Of a stretch of DNA of 64,000 nt, positions 44,376 through 57,060 are shown in pieces; position 1 is the stretch's first letter; each line of letters opens with the position of its first letter. Made by a program: the position numbers and the translations under genes. This stretch comes from Jaltomata sinuosa (lineage: Eukaryota; Streptophyta; Magnoliopsida; Solanales; Solanaceae): the NCBI GenBank assembly GCA_003996215.1, contig QJPP01000001.1, positions 3,158,501 through 3,222,500 of the forward strand, in the 5' to 3' direction. The notes under the pieces are model-generated. The model saw only the letters and a program-made list of their open reading frames with translations. It searched no databases and was not told the origin of the DNA.

Positions 44376-46782
44376 TGTAGCGACCCCCTTGGGAGGATGC
44401 CACTTCCGAAATAAAAACTAATATAATAATTATAATATTTAAAAAAAATATAATTTAAGACATATTCATTATCATTTGATAGCGGAATTAGGCCCATTCA
44501 AAAAAAGTCAAGGGTACAATATTTTTTCATTTAATAACTTATTTACTCCCGATTAAAACAACATAAGAGTTTCAATTTATGATGATGAAACTTTTCAAAT
44601 ATAATCAAGCATGTACCTTATGAAATTTCATTTGTCATTTCACACCACTAGACTCATGTTGTAACTTATCACCAATCTTTGGAGTATAAAAAATTAATTA
44701 GTTCTTCCTTTATACATAATTACAAAATCAAATATAAATTTAGTACATTTCAACATTTGGACTCACACACAATAAACCAGCCCAACAATTTACAAAATCT
44801 AAGTTACAAGCTACGGCAGATCAAACAAGCCTCCAAAATTACATATACATATGTGTAACACATGAATCATGTACAGTTCTAAAATTACTATAAAATGTAC
44901 ATGCCTATATGCAAACATGATCTTCTTAAAAACTTCAAAAAGTCTACTTCAGATGGCCATCTTTAATTATTCTCCCGAACGTCACTTACGATAGAAAATA
45001 ACTATCGCTAAGCATAAAGCTTAGTGGTGTATAAACTTTGGACTTGTAGCTTTTAGATTCTCCAATTCCCTTCTAAATCATTGGCAGCTCAAACGTAGCA
45101 TATATATAGAAATCAAGTACACAAGTATATTATAAGTCTCAAATTCAATATCTAAAGGCCAAGTGTCAAGAAAGCTCATAGAACTATTTAACGGGGGTTC
45201 AAATAATAAAATTTTGTATAATATGTATGCCATGTTGTCCTACCAAGCATAATCAAATATCACAAAGGACTGAAGTCTTGTATCAAGCAGGGATAAAATT
45301 CAATAATCATATTAAAAATAGCTTTCTAGTTCATACTTAAATGGATAATTTGCATAATTAAGATGAAACTGGCTTTCTAGTTCATAGTTAAATAGATAAT
45401 TTGAATAATTAAGACGAACACACAAATCCAAAATCAAGATGACAAAAGATCTGAATCAAGATGCGTACCAAAATAATAAAAAAGTCACAGCCACAAGAGG
45501 AACAAAGTCTCAATAGAAATGCAAAATGATCGATCAATCCGTACAAGTAGGCAAATTAATGAATATCTCACAATAATTCAAAAGTACCAATAAGATGATA
45601 TGAAGTCACGAGAAAATAAATAAAAGTTCTATGATAATAGTCAAAATACTACAGCAAGTAACGATAGTACAAGTTCAAGTTTATACACAAACCTTAGCTT
45701 TTTAGCACATAAATAGTCCTACCACAACTTGAAGAGTTCAAATCATAGACCAAACAACCATGCCAACTTGCTCAAACAACTTTTCTTGGCTCGAACAAGA
45801 GTATATACACCTTGAATTCACAATAAAATACCTACTAATATTAAGTAATTTCAGCAGGTAAAAATAAGCGAGATAGACATCAAAAGTGAGCTTAGTTTGT
45901 ATAAATCACACAAAATTCTCAAAACAGCAAATCTGGATAGCCAAACTATCTTGTGCTGTTACTCAGTTTTGAATAGACAAACAATAAAACTAGACTTTTT
46001 AGTCCTCACCAAAGTTGTAGATATATATCTTGGAGTTGCAAATAATCTAGAATACTTAATTAATAAGTGTCATACAAAAATATATAGTCAAAATACTAAC
46101 AACAGTACATAGAAGATTTTAAAATCAAAAAACCTGGGCAGAACTTTCCTTATATTGTGTCCCCTTTTTCAAATCCATAACAACAAAATTAGCTTTTTAT
46201 ATACAAATCAAAGTTGTAGATATATGTGTTGTGTTTCTAAAAATTATTTTTCACTTAAAACAGAACTCTACACAATAAAATATACTAAAACTACTAATAA
46301 CTACACAGTTTCAAAAATTAGTTTTGCACACTTACCTCAAGGGAGGGGGTTTCTTGAGTTCCCGCTTTAATAACAAGTTTTTATTATTGATTTTGTGTGG
46401 GATTATGATGAAGAGAGAGTTTTGGGGTTTCTTAACCTTGAGGAAAATGAATTTTTGAGAAGAGGTGTAATGTTTTGACCCAAAAATGATGTATATCACC
46501 TGCTTAATAATTAAAAGGGTGGCTGCCCAAAGTAGAAAGGTGGGCTTCTCAAATCCAATAAATAGCTGCCATTATATTATTATATAAAAGATAAATATAA
46601 TTATATTAGTTTACATATATTCCCCAAGACAGTTTCATAAAATACCATCACACTTTTAGGTAAACAAATTTTCAAACATCACAAAAATTTGAGTTTAGGA
46701 ACTATGAAGTAGGAGGTGTTCTTATTATCAAGGAATGGTTTATTGAAGTGCAAATATTAGTTTACATATTTGAGAGTGTTCA
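44376..46782 (-). repeat. Element C 3' LTR (about 2.4 kb)
   Basis: Starts TGTAGCGACCCC inside the B integrase gene and ends GAGTGTTCA before a purine tract (minus strand TTTAAGGAGGAAAGAGT). It is AT-rich and noncoding, with a 51-bp duplication at 45321-45422. The second LTR and the far target duplication are outside the window, so it could also be read as a truncated copy. Confidence 0.65.
45321..45422. repeat. 51-bp tandem duplication in the C LTR
   Basis: The unit starting GCTTTCTAGTTCATA occurs at 45321 and again at 45372 with few differences. Confidence 0.85.
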
Positions 46783-46864
46783 ACTCTTTCCTCCTTAAAT
46801 AAATTTTATCCTAAAATTTACCTGACACTAGTCCCGAAATAAATGTGGATATTGGGTTTGCATG
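46783..46864 (-). mobile_element. Element C internal stub
   Basis: A purine tract and about 60 bases of 3' untranslated sequence, ended by the LTR of D. The last five bases, GCATG, would be the left half of D's target duplication. Confidence 0.55.
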
Positions 46865-48934
46865 TGTAACACCTTGAAAATTCTAAGCTAAAACTCAAAT
46901 TATTTTTCATATATGTAAATGCCCAAAACCCGATGATTTCTAATTATACATAACTTTCATGATCAATTTCCTAGTTTGGTGAGTGATTTGGATACAAATC
47001 ATGATCATAAGAAACTTCTAGTACCAAGTTACATTAAGAGCATTCCTACCGATAAGTTCTCATATAAGATTCTAATAGGGTCAACTTAAAACAACCACTT
47101 CTCCTAGAATATAGAGAGTTACATGGCCCAATACCTGCCAAATTAAATACTTTTGAGTATTTTTTCCAACACCACTAGCCGTTCATCAATCCAATTCTAG
47201 AGCTATAAGTTATGGGTGTTTTAGTGGAGCACTATCAGTAACCACGAACTCAATCCATGAGCAGTGGATTGATATTATAGACCGTGAAATCAGTCCACGA
47301 GCCATGGAACACCATCCATAGAAAAGCTATCAGTAACCATGAACTCAATCCATGAGCCATGGATTGAGGTTCACAGACCATGGTTTTAATCCACGAGCCA
47401 TGCACTAGAAAATTCAGAAACATTCCATTAAGGTCAAATCAGTCTTTTCCTTATTTTCTAAGACTATACTTTGTTGTTTTAACTTCTATTAGGTGAGATT
47501 AGGGGGAAATTATGACTCATTACCTCATTCTCACTATTGGCAACTCCCAAGTTAGAAAGAAAAGAAGAAGAACGCTCTCAAGCTCCAGACTAGGGTTCTC
47601 CCTCAAGCTTCTAATCTTCAGTTCTAGTCCAAAATTTCTTCAGTCTAAGTATGTAGGTTTTAGTAAGGGTTTATTTCACCCTTTTTCCCAAAGCCTCAGA
47701 ACTTTTATGATGATTTCATTACTTAAAGATTTAGGGTTCATACCCAATGATTTTCAATTATGGAGTTTTCAGTTCTAATAAGTTACTATATGATTATAAT
47801 CCTTGTTTTAATTGTTTAGCATAATTTTTGTAATCTCTTTCGATCTATATGCATGAACAATAATTTCACATGAAATTTTATGATTAATCTTCACAGACTT
47901 AAAATTTAGCATGACTAGTTCTACAATCTTAGAATTTAGCAGAAACAGTTATTTGAACTAAAATGTCAAGCTTTATTTTTAGACAATAGTTTTACCTAGC
48001 TATGAGCAAATATTATATAATTTTGGGAGTAGTACTGAGCACCGAGTGGATAAAGATTTCAGGTAACCAAGTCCCACACTGCATGCTAACATAGGTTTTA
48101 TTATCCCTCGGAGGCTCAGTTTAGTGTATCCAACTTAGTTATGTTTTATATCGATGACATGGTATAGGAAAGCTCTGCCAACTAGGGCCTAAAAGTTGGA
48201 CTCCATGTAGCTCACATGGCTTATGTCGGTTGTAAGAAACTCCCTATAGAAATTATTTTAAGTATGATATTTGTACATGACTCCTAGTTTTCAAGTTCAG
48301 ACATGCTATTTTATGACTTACAAATATGATTCATGTTTTCAGCTTGTGATATTACCTTCAATCATTGTACTACAAATTTTGCTACTCTTATGTAATTTCA
48401 GTTTAAACATGTTTTCAGTATATTTTATATCATGAAATATGCACATATCATATACTCACTACATTCCATAGTACTCATGACATAATTTCTTTGTGCTGCA
48501 TCTTTTTATGATGTAGATTCAGGCGCTCGTTCTTCGACTCATGGCTAGATAACAATAGGACTTCCAGTTAGATTGGTGAGTCCTCATCATTCGAGGTCTT
48601 CTTTTTATGATCTTTAGATTGCTTAGTTTATTTTAGACTTTCTTTCAGTATTTAGAGTTAGCTGGAGATCTTGTCCCAACAACTCCTCTTTTCAGTTGTA
48701 GAGGCAGGCATAGTTAGAGAGTTCAGTCTTATTTGGCTGTCAGAATGTTATTTTCTCAAAAATCAACTTACATATTTCAGCTTATGATTTAGTTGCCCAT
48801 TTTATTATATTTTAAGCTTTCACTCAGTTATAAGCAAGTTATTATAGTATTATGCTAGTTCCAAGGGTTAGCTTAGGATCACTCATGGTTCTGAGTACTG
48901 TGTTACATCTAGGGTGTAGACTCGGGTCGTGACA
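46865..48934 (+). repeat. Element D 5' LTR (2,070 bp)
   Basis: From TGTAACACC to TCGTGACA. It contains the U3 block (47162-47225), a cassette of repeats such as AATCCATGAGCCATGGATTG (47235-47405), and a decayed version of the conserved hairpin (48661-48680). Noncoding; the 88-codon frame at 47512 is not supported by any family. Confidence 0.88.
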
Positions 48935-48938
48935 AACT

Positions 48939-48950
48939 TAGTATCAAAGC
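48939..48950 (+). promoter_or_regulatory. Primer-binding site of D, decayed
   Basis: TAGTATCAAAGC, two mismatches from TGGTATCAGAGC, at the same spacing as in the relatives. Confidence 0.75.
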
Positions 48951-49139
48951 CTCAGGTTTAAGGTATCCTAAGGTGTTTGAAATCCGCATTTAGAAATATA
49001 TTTTTCATGGGTGTGAAGCGCGCCACACTTATGTGAGAAGGGATACAAGATAGTTTTAGGAAAATTTCCTTCTTTCATGTTTAATATCATGCGATAGAGT
49101 TTAACTCTATTTATCTTTATAATCCATGCTTTACATGTT

Positions 49140-49880
49140 TTAGATTATTCCCAAGTGAGTCGAGGGAGCCAAAGGCTGAAGAGTTTGTAAACTTGAGGCA
49201 AGGGTCTATGTCAGTGAAAGAGTATTGGATTGAAATTCACTCAGCTCTCCAGGTATGCTCCAGTGTTGGTAGGTGAGCCGAGGTTTAGAATGAGTAAGTT
49301 TATTTTTGAGGTGTTAGGCTTGGTTAAGAAAGAGTGTAAGACTAGTATGTGGATTGGGAATATGGATATCTTCAGACTTATGACTCATGCCTAGCAGATT
49401 GAGAAGGAAAAACTGAAGGACAGGAAAAGAGAAAATAAAAGGGCTAAAATAAGTAACTTTAAGTATAGTCAGTAGAGAACTACTCATGGCAGCCGGTCTT
49501 CTTTCCAGCAGTGGTCATCATGACCAATGCCATCATCAGATAGTGCTCCATCCTGAGCACCTAGATTTAGATAGGACCAGAAGGTTAGGGCATCAAGCTC
49601 TCATTCTTTGAGGAGTATTACAAGGGGGCCTTCCTGCCCTACTTGCAACAAGTGTGGTAGAAATAACCTAGGGAAGTATGTCTATGGCAAAAAGGGGTGT
49701 TTTGGATGTGGTCAGATTGGTCATAGGTTGTAAGAATGCTCCTCCGCTAAGCAGGGCCATATAGGTGGTCGAGCTCATTTTACTTCTTCAACTGCTCTAG
49801 AAGGTAGCATAACTCAGCAGGGTACTACTTCTGATGTAGGCGGTGGTCAGCACTAAAATTTCCTCTATGCCATATCATCT
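49140..49880 (+). pseudogene. Element D gag, N-terminal half deleted
   Basis: After the leader, the point where gag should begin (ATTATTCCC near 49145) passes almost directly into the sequence for KAEEFVNLRQGSMSVKEY. In F and G1 about 450 bases lie between these points, so the front of the capsid domain is deleted. A degenerate middle follows, then CPTCNKCGRN-like and CFGCGQIGHRL-stop-EC, the second being a CX2CX4HX4C knuckle broken by TAA. Several further stops. Confidence 0.8.
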
Positions 49881-50400
49881 CGCCAGGATTAAAAGAGCTC
49901 ACCTGATGTAGTCACTGGTATGTTAAAAGTATTTTCTCATGATGTGTATGCTTTAATAGACCCTAGGGCTTCATTGTTTTCTGTGACCTCCTATGTTCCA
50001 TGTAAATTTAGAGTCAGTCCTAAACTTCTAGAACCGTTTTCTGTTTCCACTGCAATTGGTGAGTCAGTCATAGAAAAAATGGTGTATAGAAATTTCCCAG
50101 TCTTAGTCCTTCATAGAGTCACCTTAGCTGATCTAGTAGAATTAGATATGACCAATTTTGATATCATTCTTGGCATGGATTAGCTACATGCCTGTTATGC
50201 GTCAGTCGACTGCAGGACCAGAGCTGTAAACTTTTAGTTTCTAAATGAGCCTGTCTTAGAGTGGCAAGGTATTTCTTCTATGCCTATAGGTCATTTCATA
50301 TCTTACCTTAAGGCTAGGAAGATATTCTCAAAAGGGTACATTTATCATATAGTTTGAGTTTAGGACACTGAGTTTGAGACCCTATCTCTCCAGTCAGTTG
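49881..50400 (+). pseudogene. Element D aspartic protease
   Basis: The frame at 49920-50183 reads HDVYALIDPRASLFSVTSYV, with Arg for Gly in the active-site triplet, to LDMTNFDIILGMD. A stop replaces the Trp that normally follows. The later part (LHACYASVDCRT and onward) is still readable to about 50340. The clear relation to G1 and F shows one family. Confidence 0.85.
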
Positions 50401-51785
50401 CAGTAGTCAATGAGTTTACTGAAGTATTTCCTGAGGATCTGCCCAGAGTCTCTCCTGAGCGGGAGAATAACTTTGGGATAGACCTTCTTCTAGATACGTA
50501 GCTTATATCTATCCTCCTTACAGAATGGTTCTAGAAGAGCTTAAGGAATTGTAAGACCAATTGAAAGACCCCTTAGATAAAGGTTTTATCAGACCTAGTA
50601 TTTCTCCATGGGGTGCTCCGGTTATTTTTGTGTGTAATAAAGACGGTTCTCTCAAAATATGTATTGGTTACCGTTAGTTGAACAAGGTCACAATCAAGAA
50701 TAAGTATTCTATCCCTAGGATTAATGACCTATTTCACCAGCTTTAAGGTGCCAATTACTTTTCCAAGATTGATCTCAGGTCTGGTTATCACTAGCTTAGA
50801 CTTAAAGAATGTGACATTATGAAGACAACCTTTAGAACTCGGTATGTCTTTTGTGGTTATGTCTTTTGGGCTAACAAATGCTCCTAAATATTTTATGTAC
50901 TTTATGAATAGGATATTCAAGCAGTACTTGGATATGTTTGTCATTTTTTTTATAGATGACATCCTTGTCTATTCTCGGAATGAGGAGGAGCATGCAGATC
51001 ATTTGAGGATTATTTTTCAAACTCTCAAGGACTGTAAGTTATTTGCTAAGTTCAGCAAGTCTAAGTTTTAGTTGAAGTCAATTGCATTTCTGGGTCATGT
51101 CGTGTCAAGTGAGGGAATTTTTGTAGATTCACAAAAAAAAGAGGCAGTAAAGAATTGGCCTAAACCCACTTCTCTATCAGATGTTAAGAGATTTTTGGGG
51201 GTTTAGCTGGGTATTATAAGAGGTTTGTTGAAGGGTTCTTGTATATTACGCCATGTTGACTAGATTGATGCAGAAAAAGGTTAAGTTCCAATGGTGCAAC
51301 AATTGTGAAAGAAAATTTTAGAAATTGAAGACTAGATTGACTACAGTTAAAGTTTTGACTTTGTTAGAGGGATCAAGCGGCTTTATAGTTTACTGTGATG
51401 CATCTAGAGTTGTCCTTGGTTGTGTTTTGATGCAACATGGCAAGTTCATTGCCTATGCTTTTAGACAATTTAAGGATCATGAGAAGAACTATCCAACTCA
51501 TGATCTTAAGTTAGCAACAATAGTTTTTGCCTTGAAAAATTGGAGACACTACTTGTATGGTGTCCACGTGGATGTGTTTACCAATCATAAGAGCCTACAA
51601 TATGTGTTCACCTAGAAAGAGTTGAATCTCCAATAGAGGAGATGGCTAGAGCTTCTTAAGGATTATGACATGAGTATGCTTTACCATCCAGGTAAGGCTA
51701 ATATAGTGGCTGATGCTCTTAGAAGACTGTCCAAGGGTAGCGTGTCACATGTTGAACAAGGAAAAAATAAATTGGTTAAGGATTT
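50401..51785 (+). pseudogene. Element D reverse transcriptase and RNase H, truncated
   Basis: RT runs from FPEDLPRVSPER (about 50430). It has stops in the finger region and motif A FSKIDLRSGYH at about 50760-50795. A small deletion and frameshift near 50840 precede VVMSFGLTNAP, and an intact FIDDILVYS box follows (about 50950-50975). RNase H is in the frame 51325-51615 (VYCDASRVVLGCVLMQHGKF, NYPTHDLKLATIVFALKNW) and ends past ANIVADAL near 51715. The frame is cut at 51785 by element E before integrase. The plus-strand shadows are omitted. Confidence 0.88.
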
Positions 51786-52654
51786 TGTCACGACCCAGAC
51801 CGTTGTGAGTGGCACTCACCCAACCCCCGGGTGAGCGAACCATCACTTTCCTGAACTTAATCGTTCTAGCAGCTCAAGACCAGTGCATAAAAGTAAACTA
51901 GCAATTCAATAATAATAAAACAACTTCATTAATATAAATCTGCGGAAATTACCCCCTAGAATCTGAAAGTCGCAGTACAGAACGCCTACCAATATCTTGA
52001 GCACGGGGATACAACCCCAAAATAACAGAAATAGACTAATCCAGAAACAAATGGGCTACAATTCTAATGATAGTTTCAAGGCAGCTCGATCAAAGTGGCT
52101 CACCCTTGAAGACTGGAAATGCTAGTACTACAGATGAGGTCGCGTCTCAGCCACTGAAAGATTTCTTTTACTCACAAGAAAGAAAAGCAAGTGCAGTATT
52201 AGTACACCACCACTGTGTACTGGTAGGATCATCAGCCAATTCCAAATAAATAGTGTCTAATTCAGTACAACAAATCAAGTACAAGTACGAAAAACATGCA
52301 ACAAGTCAATAGGCTCCCCTGGACTACAAGTCTCTACCTAGATCATTTCACATGAAATCCACTTCTTATAACTCTAAGCCACAATCAGAGAATTCAATAA
52401 ATCATCCTTATTGCCTAGCCCGGACCCACCCTGGGATCCCTTCTAAACAACACCTAAGTGTTAAACAGACAACCCAGCCTAATCCAAGACCAACTACACA
52501 GATATAACAGGATTCCCGGTCACTCAAGGACCACCAATGAATATCATAATTCAATTAAAAAAGCCTGGTCCACTCACGGAACCAATAATAGCCAAAGCAA
52601 TGCAACATTATCAATGCAATGCAATAATACCAATGCAATGATCTAGTAAATAAA

Positions 52655-52805
52655 CTCGTACCAGGTGTGGTACCCGAGCCAACAATTAGTATTTCATACC
52701 AGGCGTGGTACTCGAGCTAACCATTTGTTATACCCATACAAGGAGAGGTACTTTAGCCAACCGTTAGTATACCCGTACCAGGCGTGGTACCCAAGCCAAC
52801 CGAAT
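52655..52805. repeat. Tandem array, about 40-bp unit, four copies
   Basis: The motif TACCAGGCGTGGTACCCGAGC and CCAACCGTTAGTATAC-type spacer recur four times with variation. Each unit contains the inverted pair GTACCA/TGGTAC. Confidence 0.85.
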
Positions 52806-53527
52806 GTAAACAATCCACCGTCAAAATAATGAACAAACAACTTGTAAACCAACAAGCAACACACCGTTCAATTCACAGACTGTAAAACAGGACCCTTAGA
52901 AATTCTACACAATTCTTCTATGTCATGCAATTCATACAAAAACTTAGATAAGAGTACACAATATACAATATTTACAGGAATTGTAAGCCATCACCTTCCT
53001 CAAAATGATCCAAGCTCTACTCAACCCGAGCTTTCCCGTGTTCCAAATTCCTTTCTCGTTCTTTGTCTAAAACAACATACAAGTACTTGAATTAACAAAT
53101 AAGGCTTGTGTATTACTCCGATTACACCAAATTCTAAACCCCAGACCAACCATGAGCATTCTACCCTTTTCCCAGATTTTTCGCTATTAATTTCCCTAGT
53201 TCTGTCATTTTCACAGATAAAAATAGAGAATTTAACAACATACGATCATAAAACCTTACTTTTAACATTACCCAAGAACTTTCATGCCTAGAATACCCCT
53301 TCTTCCCTGGATTCTACCATACCTAGATTATTCTAATCTTTCCCCAAGTTCCCTCCTAGCACTTTTACCACATAGGAAAGTTGTACAAACATTGGGGAGT
53401 ATAAACCTTACCTTAGGGGAGAAAAACACTAGAAAACGGAGGAAAATTGCCTGGAATCGCCTTGCCCTTCTCCCAAAATGGAATTGTGAAAATAGAATGT
53501 TTTGGGGAATGTTTCTGCATTAAATCC

Positions 53528-53670
53528 CATCACGCTCCGCTATAGCGGTTCGCTCTGCTATAGAGGTACCACCGTAGCGGAGTCATCCGCTATGGCGGAG
53601 GCTGATCGATGTTGACTTATGCTGTAGCGGTAATTTCTCCGTTATAGCGGAGGTCACTATGGTGGAGCGT
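53528..53670. repeat. Palindromic CCGCTATAGCGG cassette in E U3
   Basis: The 12-bp palindrome CCGCTATAGCGG occurs first as CCGCTATAGCGG and then in diverged or half copies (GTAGCGGA, CCGCTATGGCGG, TGTAGCGGTA, TTATAGCGGA) across 140 bases. The GC content stands out from the LTR. Confidence 0.8.
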
Positions 53671-54030
53671 TTGCACTCCTCACGGATGAAAAGTTCAGAA
53701 ATCTTCAAAATTTGCCCATTTTACAACACACTTGCTTCCCCCGACTATCAGAAATAACCCCTTTACGTAAATCATGATTTCGGGAGTTTTACTTGCCCGA
53801 ATTTAATTCTGAAAAGTTTCCCGGTATCCTATACGCATTAGCTATGAGAAAAAATATCTGAACACAAGACATCCAACCCAATCCTTACCTAGATTGCCCT
53901 AGACCATACCTCATCCTTAAACCTGCCGAGACTAGCCTAGCCCAAAATTTCAAACCCCTAAATCCGGAGTTTTCTAACTCTTAAACTTGGCACGATCAGA
54001 CTACCTATAACGACAGACCTGATTATTACA

Positions 54031-55590
54031 ATAGATACCAATTTACCCATCGTTCATCCCATAATGATCAAACTCGAAATTATGGAAAATAAAGGGAAGA
54101 AAATATAGTACCTGAATTCTCAAATAATTGAGGGTACTTATCCCGCATGTCCTTCTCAGTTTCCCAAGTGGCTTCCTCAACCGGATGATGCTTCCACTTA
54201 ACCTTTACCATATCAATCACCTTTGTCCTCAACCTCCGGACATCCCGAGCAAGAATCAAGACTGGTTCCTCTTCATTACAAAGATCCTTATCGAAAAGAA
54301 CCTCATCCCACTTGATGATGTAGTCTCCATCCCTATGGTATCTCTTAAGCATGGATACATGGAACACAGGATAGACACTCGACAAACTGGGTGGCAGTGC
54401 TAACTTGCAAGCCACTGGCCCCACAGTCTCTATAACCTCAAACAGACCAATGAATCGAGGGCTAAGCTTGCCCTTCTAACCAAACCGCATAACTCCCTTC
54501 ATTGGTGACACTTTCAACAATACCTGTTCACCAACTTGAAATTCCATGTCCCGGACCTTGCGATCTGCATACTCCTTCTGCCTTCTTTGGGCAACCAGAA
54601 ACTTGGCCTGAATGCCCCTTACCTTTTCCTGTGCTTCTTTTACCAATTCCACTCCCAAAGGTTGTACATCGCCTTCCTCAAACCACCCAATCGGTGATCT
54701 TCAGCTCCTCCCATACAATGCTTTGAAAGGTGCCATGTCAATGCTGGAGTGATAACTATTATTGTATGAGAACTCGCACAATGGTAGAAATTGGTCCCAA
54801 TGACCCTCGAAGTCCATCACACATGCTCTCAGCATGTCCTCCAACACCTGGATCGTCCTCTCCGATTGACCATCAGTCTGAGGATGGAATGCGGTGCTAA
54901 AAGTGAGTTGCGTACCCAAATCTTCATGTAGCTTGCCCCAAAATTTAGAGGTGAACTACGTACCCCTATCTGAAATAATGGACATTGGCATCCCATGAAA
55001 ACTCACAATCTCCTTCACGTAGATCTTAGCCAATTGCTGTGAATTGAAATCTACCCTGACAAGAATACAATGAGCGGACTTGGTCAGCCTATCAACAATG
55101 ACCCAAATTGAGTCATACTTCCCCAATGTCTTGGGAAGACCCACCAAAAAATCCATGGCTATCCTTTCCCATTTTCACTCTGGAATGGGCATCTTCTGAA
55201 GTAGTTCTGTAGGTCTCTGGTGCTTATACTTTACCTACTGGAAATTCTGACACTTGGACACAAAGTCAACTATGTCCCATTTCATTCCGAGCCACCAGTA
55301 ACGCTGCCTCAAGTTCCTGTACATTTTAGTCACACCCAGATGAATTGAGTAACGCAAACCATGAGCTTCCGCTAAGATTTTCTGAATCATATTTTCAACC
55401 CGAGGAACACAAATCCTTCCTCTAAAATTTAGTACTCCACCAGAGTCTAACGTGAAATCCCTGGATTCCCGGGATATTACCTTACCTCGAAGCTTACTCA
55501 ATTTCGAATCTTGAAACTGCTTAGCCTTTATTTCCTCTATGAAGGTGGCTTTGACCTCAATGCTGGCCAATAACCCACCCTATTCTGAAA
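54031..55590 (-). pseudogene. Element E integrase with chromodomain-like end
   Basis: From right to left on the minus strand: the zinc domain at 55570-55240 (SIHLGVTKMYRNLRQRYWW and a CQNFQ motif with Cys lost), then the core AMDFLVGLPKTLGKYDSIWV, SDRGT and HPQTDGQSERTIQ. All three catalytic acidic residues are present. The chromodomain-like end VKVKWKHHPVEEATWETEKD is at about 54190-54140. Stops lie near 55235, 55185, 54957, 54700 and 54478. This is the best preserved integrase in the window at the active-site level. From 54031 to 54079 lies the short 3' untranslated part. Confidence 0.9.
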
Positions 55591-56115
55591 AACCCAAATG
55601 CATGAATTCAGCCTCTAAGGCCCGAATTTCCCTCGCTATTGGTCGTTTGGACACCCCCAAACAAGCCAAACTACCCATGCTAACTATTTTATGGCACAAT
55701 GCGTCTGCCACCACATTAGTCTTACTCAAATGATATTGAATGGTCACATCATAGTCCTTCAATAACTCCATCTACCTTCTCTTCCTCAAATTCAAATCCT
55801 TCTGAGTGAATGTATGCTGCAGACTGCGATGATCAGTGAACACTTAACACTTGACACCATAGAGATAGTGCCTCCAAATCTTGAGTGAAAAGACCACTGC
55901 TGCCAATTCTAAATCATGAGTAGGATAGTTCCTATTATGAGCCTTCAACTGCCTAGATGCATAGGCTATCACATTCCTATCTTGCATCAACATAGCACCC
56001 AAACCAGAATGTGAAGCATCACAGTAAAAAATAAAATCTTTACCTTCAACCGGCAAGGACAATGTGGAGCCGTGGTCAGAAGTGTCTTAAACTTTTAGAA
56101 GCTCTCCTCGCACTT
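55591..56115 (-). pseudogene. Element E RNase H
   Basis: The frame 56062-55844 reads FYCDASHSGLGAMLMQDRNV and NYPTHDLELAAVVFSLKIWR, with the usual Asp and Glu in place. After stops come VFTDHRSLQH, MELLKDYDVTIQYH and NVVADALCHK. It is colinear with the family, with no large gap. The upstream join to RT (about 56062-56115) is frameshifted. Confidence 0.88.
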
Positions 56116-56637
56116 GATGGACCACACAAATAGTATATCTTTCTATGTCAGCATGGTCAGGTGAGTAGCAATAGATGTAAAATCCTTAAAAAACCTCTGG
56201 TAGTACCTTGCGAGTCCAACAAAACATCTCACCTCAGTCACAGAGCTAGGCCGGATCCAACTTTTGACCGCTTCAATTTTCTGGGGATCTACCATCACCC
56301 ACTTTTCTGACACTACATGTCCCAAGAATGCAACTGAAGTCAACCAAAATTCACACTTGGAGAACTTCGCATAAAGACTCTGGTGTCTTAAGATGTCCAA
56401 TACAATACAGAGATGACTAGAATGCTCCTACCTACTCTTGGAGTAGATCAAAATATCATCGATAAACACAATCATGAAGGAATCCATATACGACTTAAAT
56501 ACCCCATTCATCAAACTCATGAATGCTGCCGGTGCATTGGTCAAACCAAATGGCATTACTAGGAATTCGTAATGCCCATTGTGAGTCCAAAAACCAGCCT
56601 TATGAATGTGACCTTTCTAGCTGACACCCCATTCCCA
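56116..56637 (-). pseudogene. Element E reverse transcriptase, N-terminal half missing
   Basis: On the minus strand the sequence goes from the protease end straight into HIHKAGFWTHNGHYEFLVMPFGLTNAP. The finger region and motif A (FSKIDLRSGYHQL in relatives) are absent. That is about 150 residues of RT, so I infer an internal deletion. The FIDDILIYS box is intact (about 56470-56445), followed by FSKCEFWLTSVAFLGHVVS and RYYQRFFKDFTSIATHL. Stops occur near 56430 and 56143. Confidence 0.88.
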
Positions 56638-57060
56638 CTAGCTTTCTAGCCCAAAAAACCATATGAACTTAACTGGCTTAGGCCTGTAGACACCCTCCCA
56701 CTCTAGTCTATCCTTGCCTGAAATCTCTAGAGCCACAGTCATGGTGTTACAGTTCAACACAACATGATAAGGGGACAACCAGGTTATGCCCAAGATAATA
56801 TCAAAATAATCCATATCCAGGATTACTAAGTCTACCCAAGTATGCAACCCCAAAAACATAATAGAACAATCATGATAAACATGAGTCACAATCACAGACT
56901 CTCTAACCGGGGTAGAAACATGAATAGGGGAATCAAGGCTATCACAAGTCAGTTCCAGACCCAATACAAAACTCACAGATACATAAGAATATGTAGAACC
57001 TGGGTCAAATATTATCGAAGCCATTTTATCGCAGACAAGAATGGTAACTGTGATCACCGC
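56638..57060 (-). pseudogene. Element E aspartic protease
   Basis: An open frame with active site IIFDPGSTYSYVS and the ending DYFDIILGITWLSPYHVVLNC, where Thr replaces the usual Asp before Trp. It stays open until the RT deletion point. It resembles the N2 protease more than that of G1. Confidence 0.9.

Larger units (their letters stand above)
46865..51785 (+). mobile_element. Element D: Ty3/gypsy chromovirus, 5' part
   Basis: A plus-strand element with a 5' LTR (46865-48934), a primer site, a shortened gag, protease, RT and part of RNase H, cut at 51785 by the LTR of element E. It belongs to the same group as G1 and F but is more decayed than either, with many stops. The 3' part should lie beyond the right end of element E, outside the window. 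Confidence 0.88.
51786..54030 (-). repeat. Element E 3' LTR (2,245 bp)
   Basis: From TGTCACGACCC to GATTATTACA; in element sense it starts TGTAATAATC and ends GGGTCGTGACA. It contains a 40-bp tandem array (52655-52805) and a palindromic segment (53528-53670). No gene; plus-strand frames of 60 to 80 codons here show no family features. Confidence 0.8.

Noticed and set aside
44083..44403. Integrase-like frame with its own Met start
   Set aside because: The start and first codons come from the LTR of element C. The frame is a chance fusion to a truncated integrase end.
49512..49560. Possible separate small gene between D gag pieces
   Set aside because: It is the degenerate middle of gag, colinear with G1 and F.
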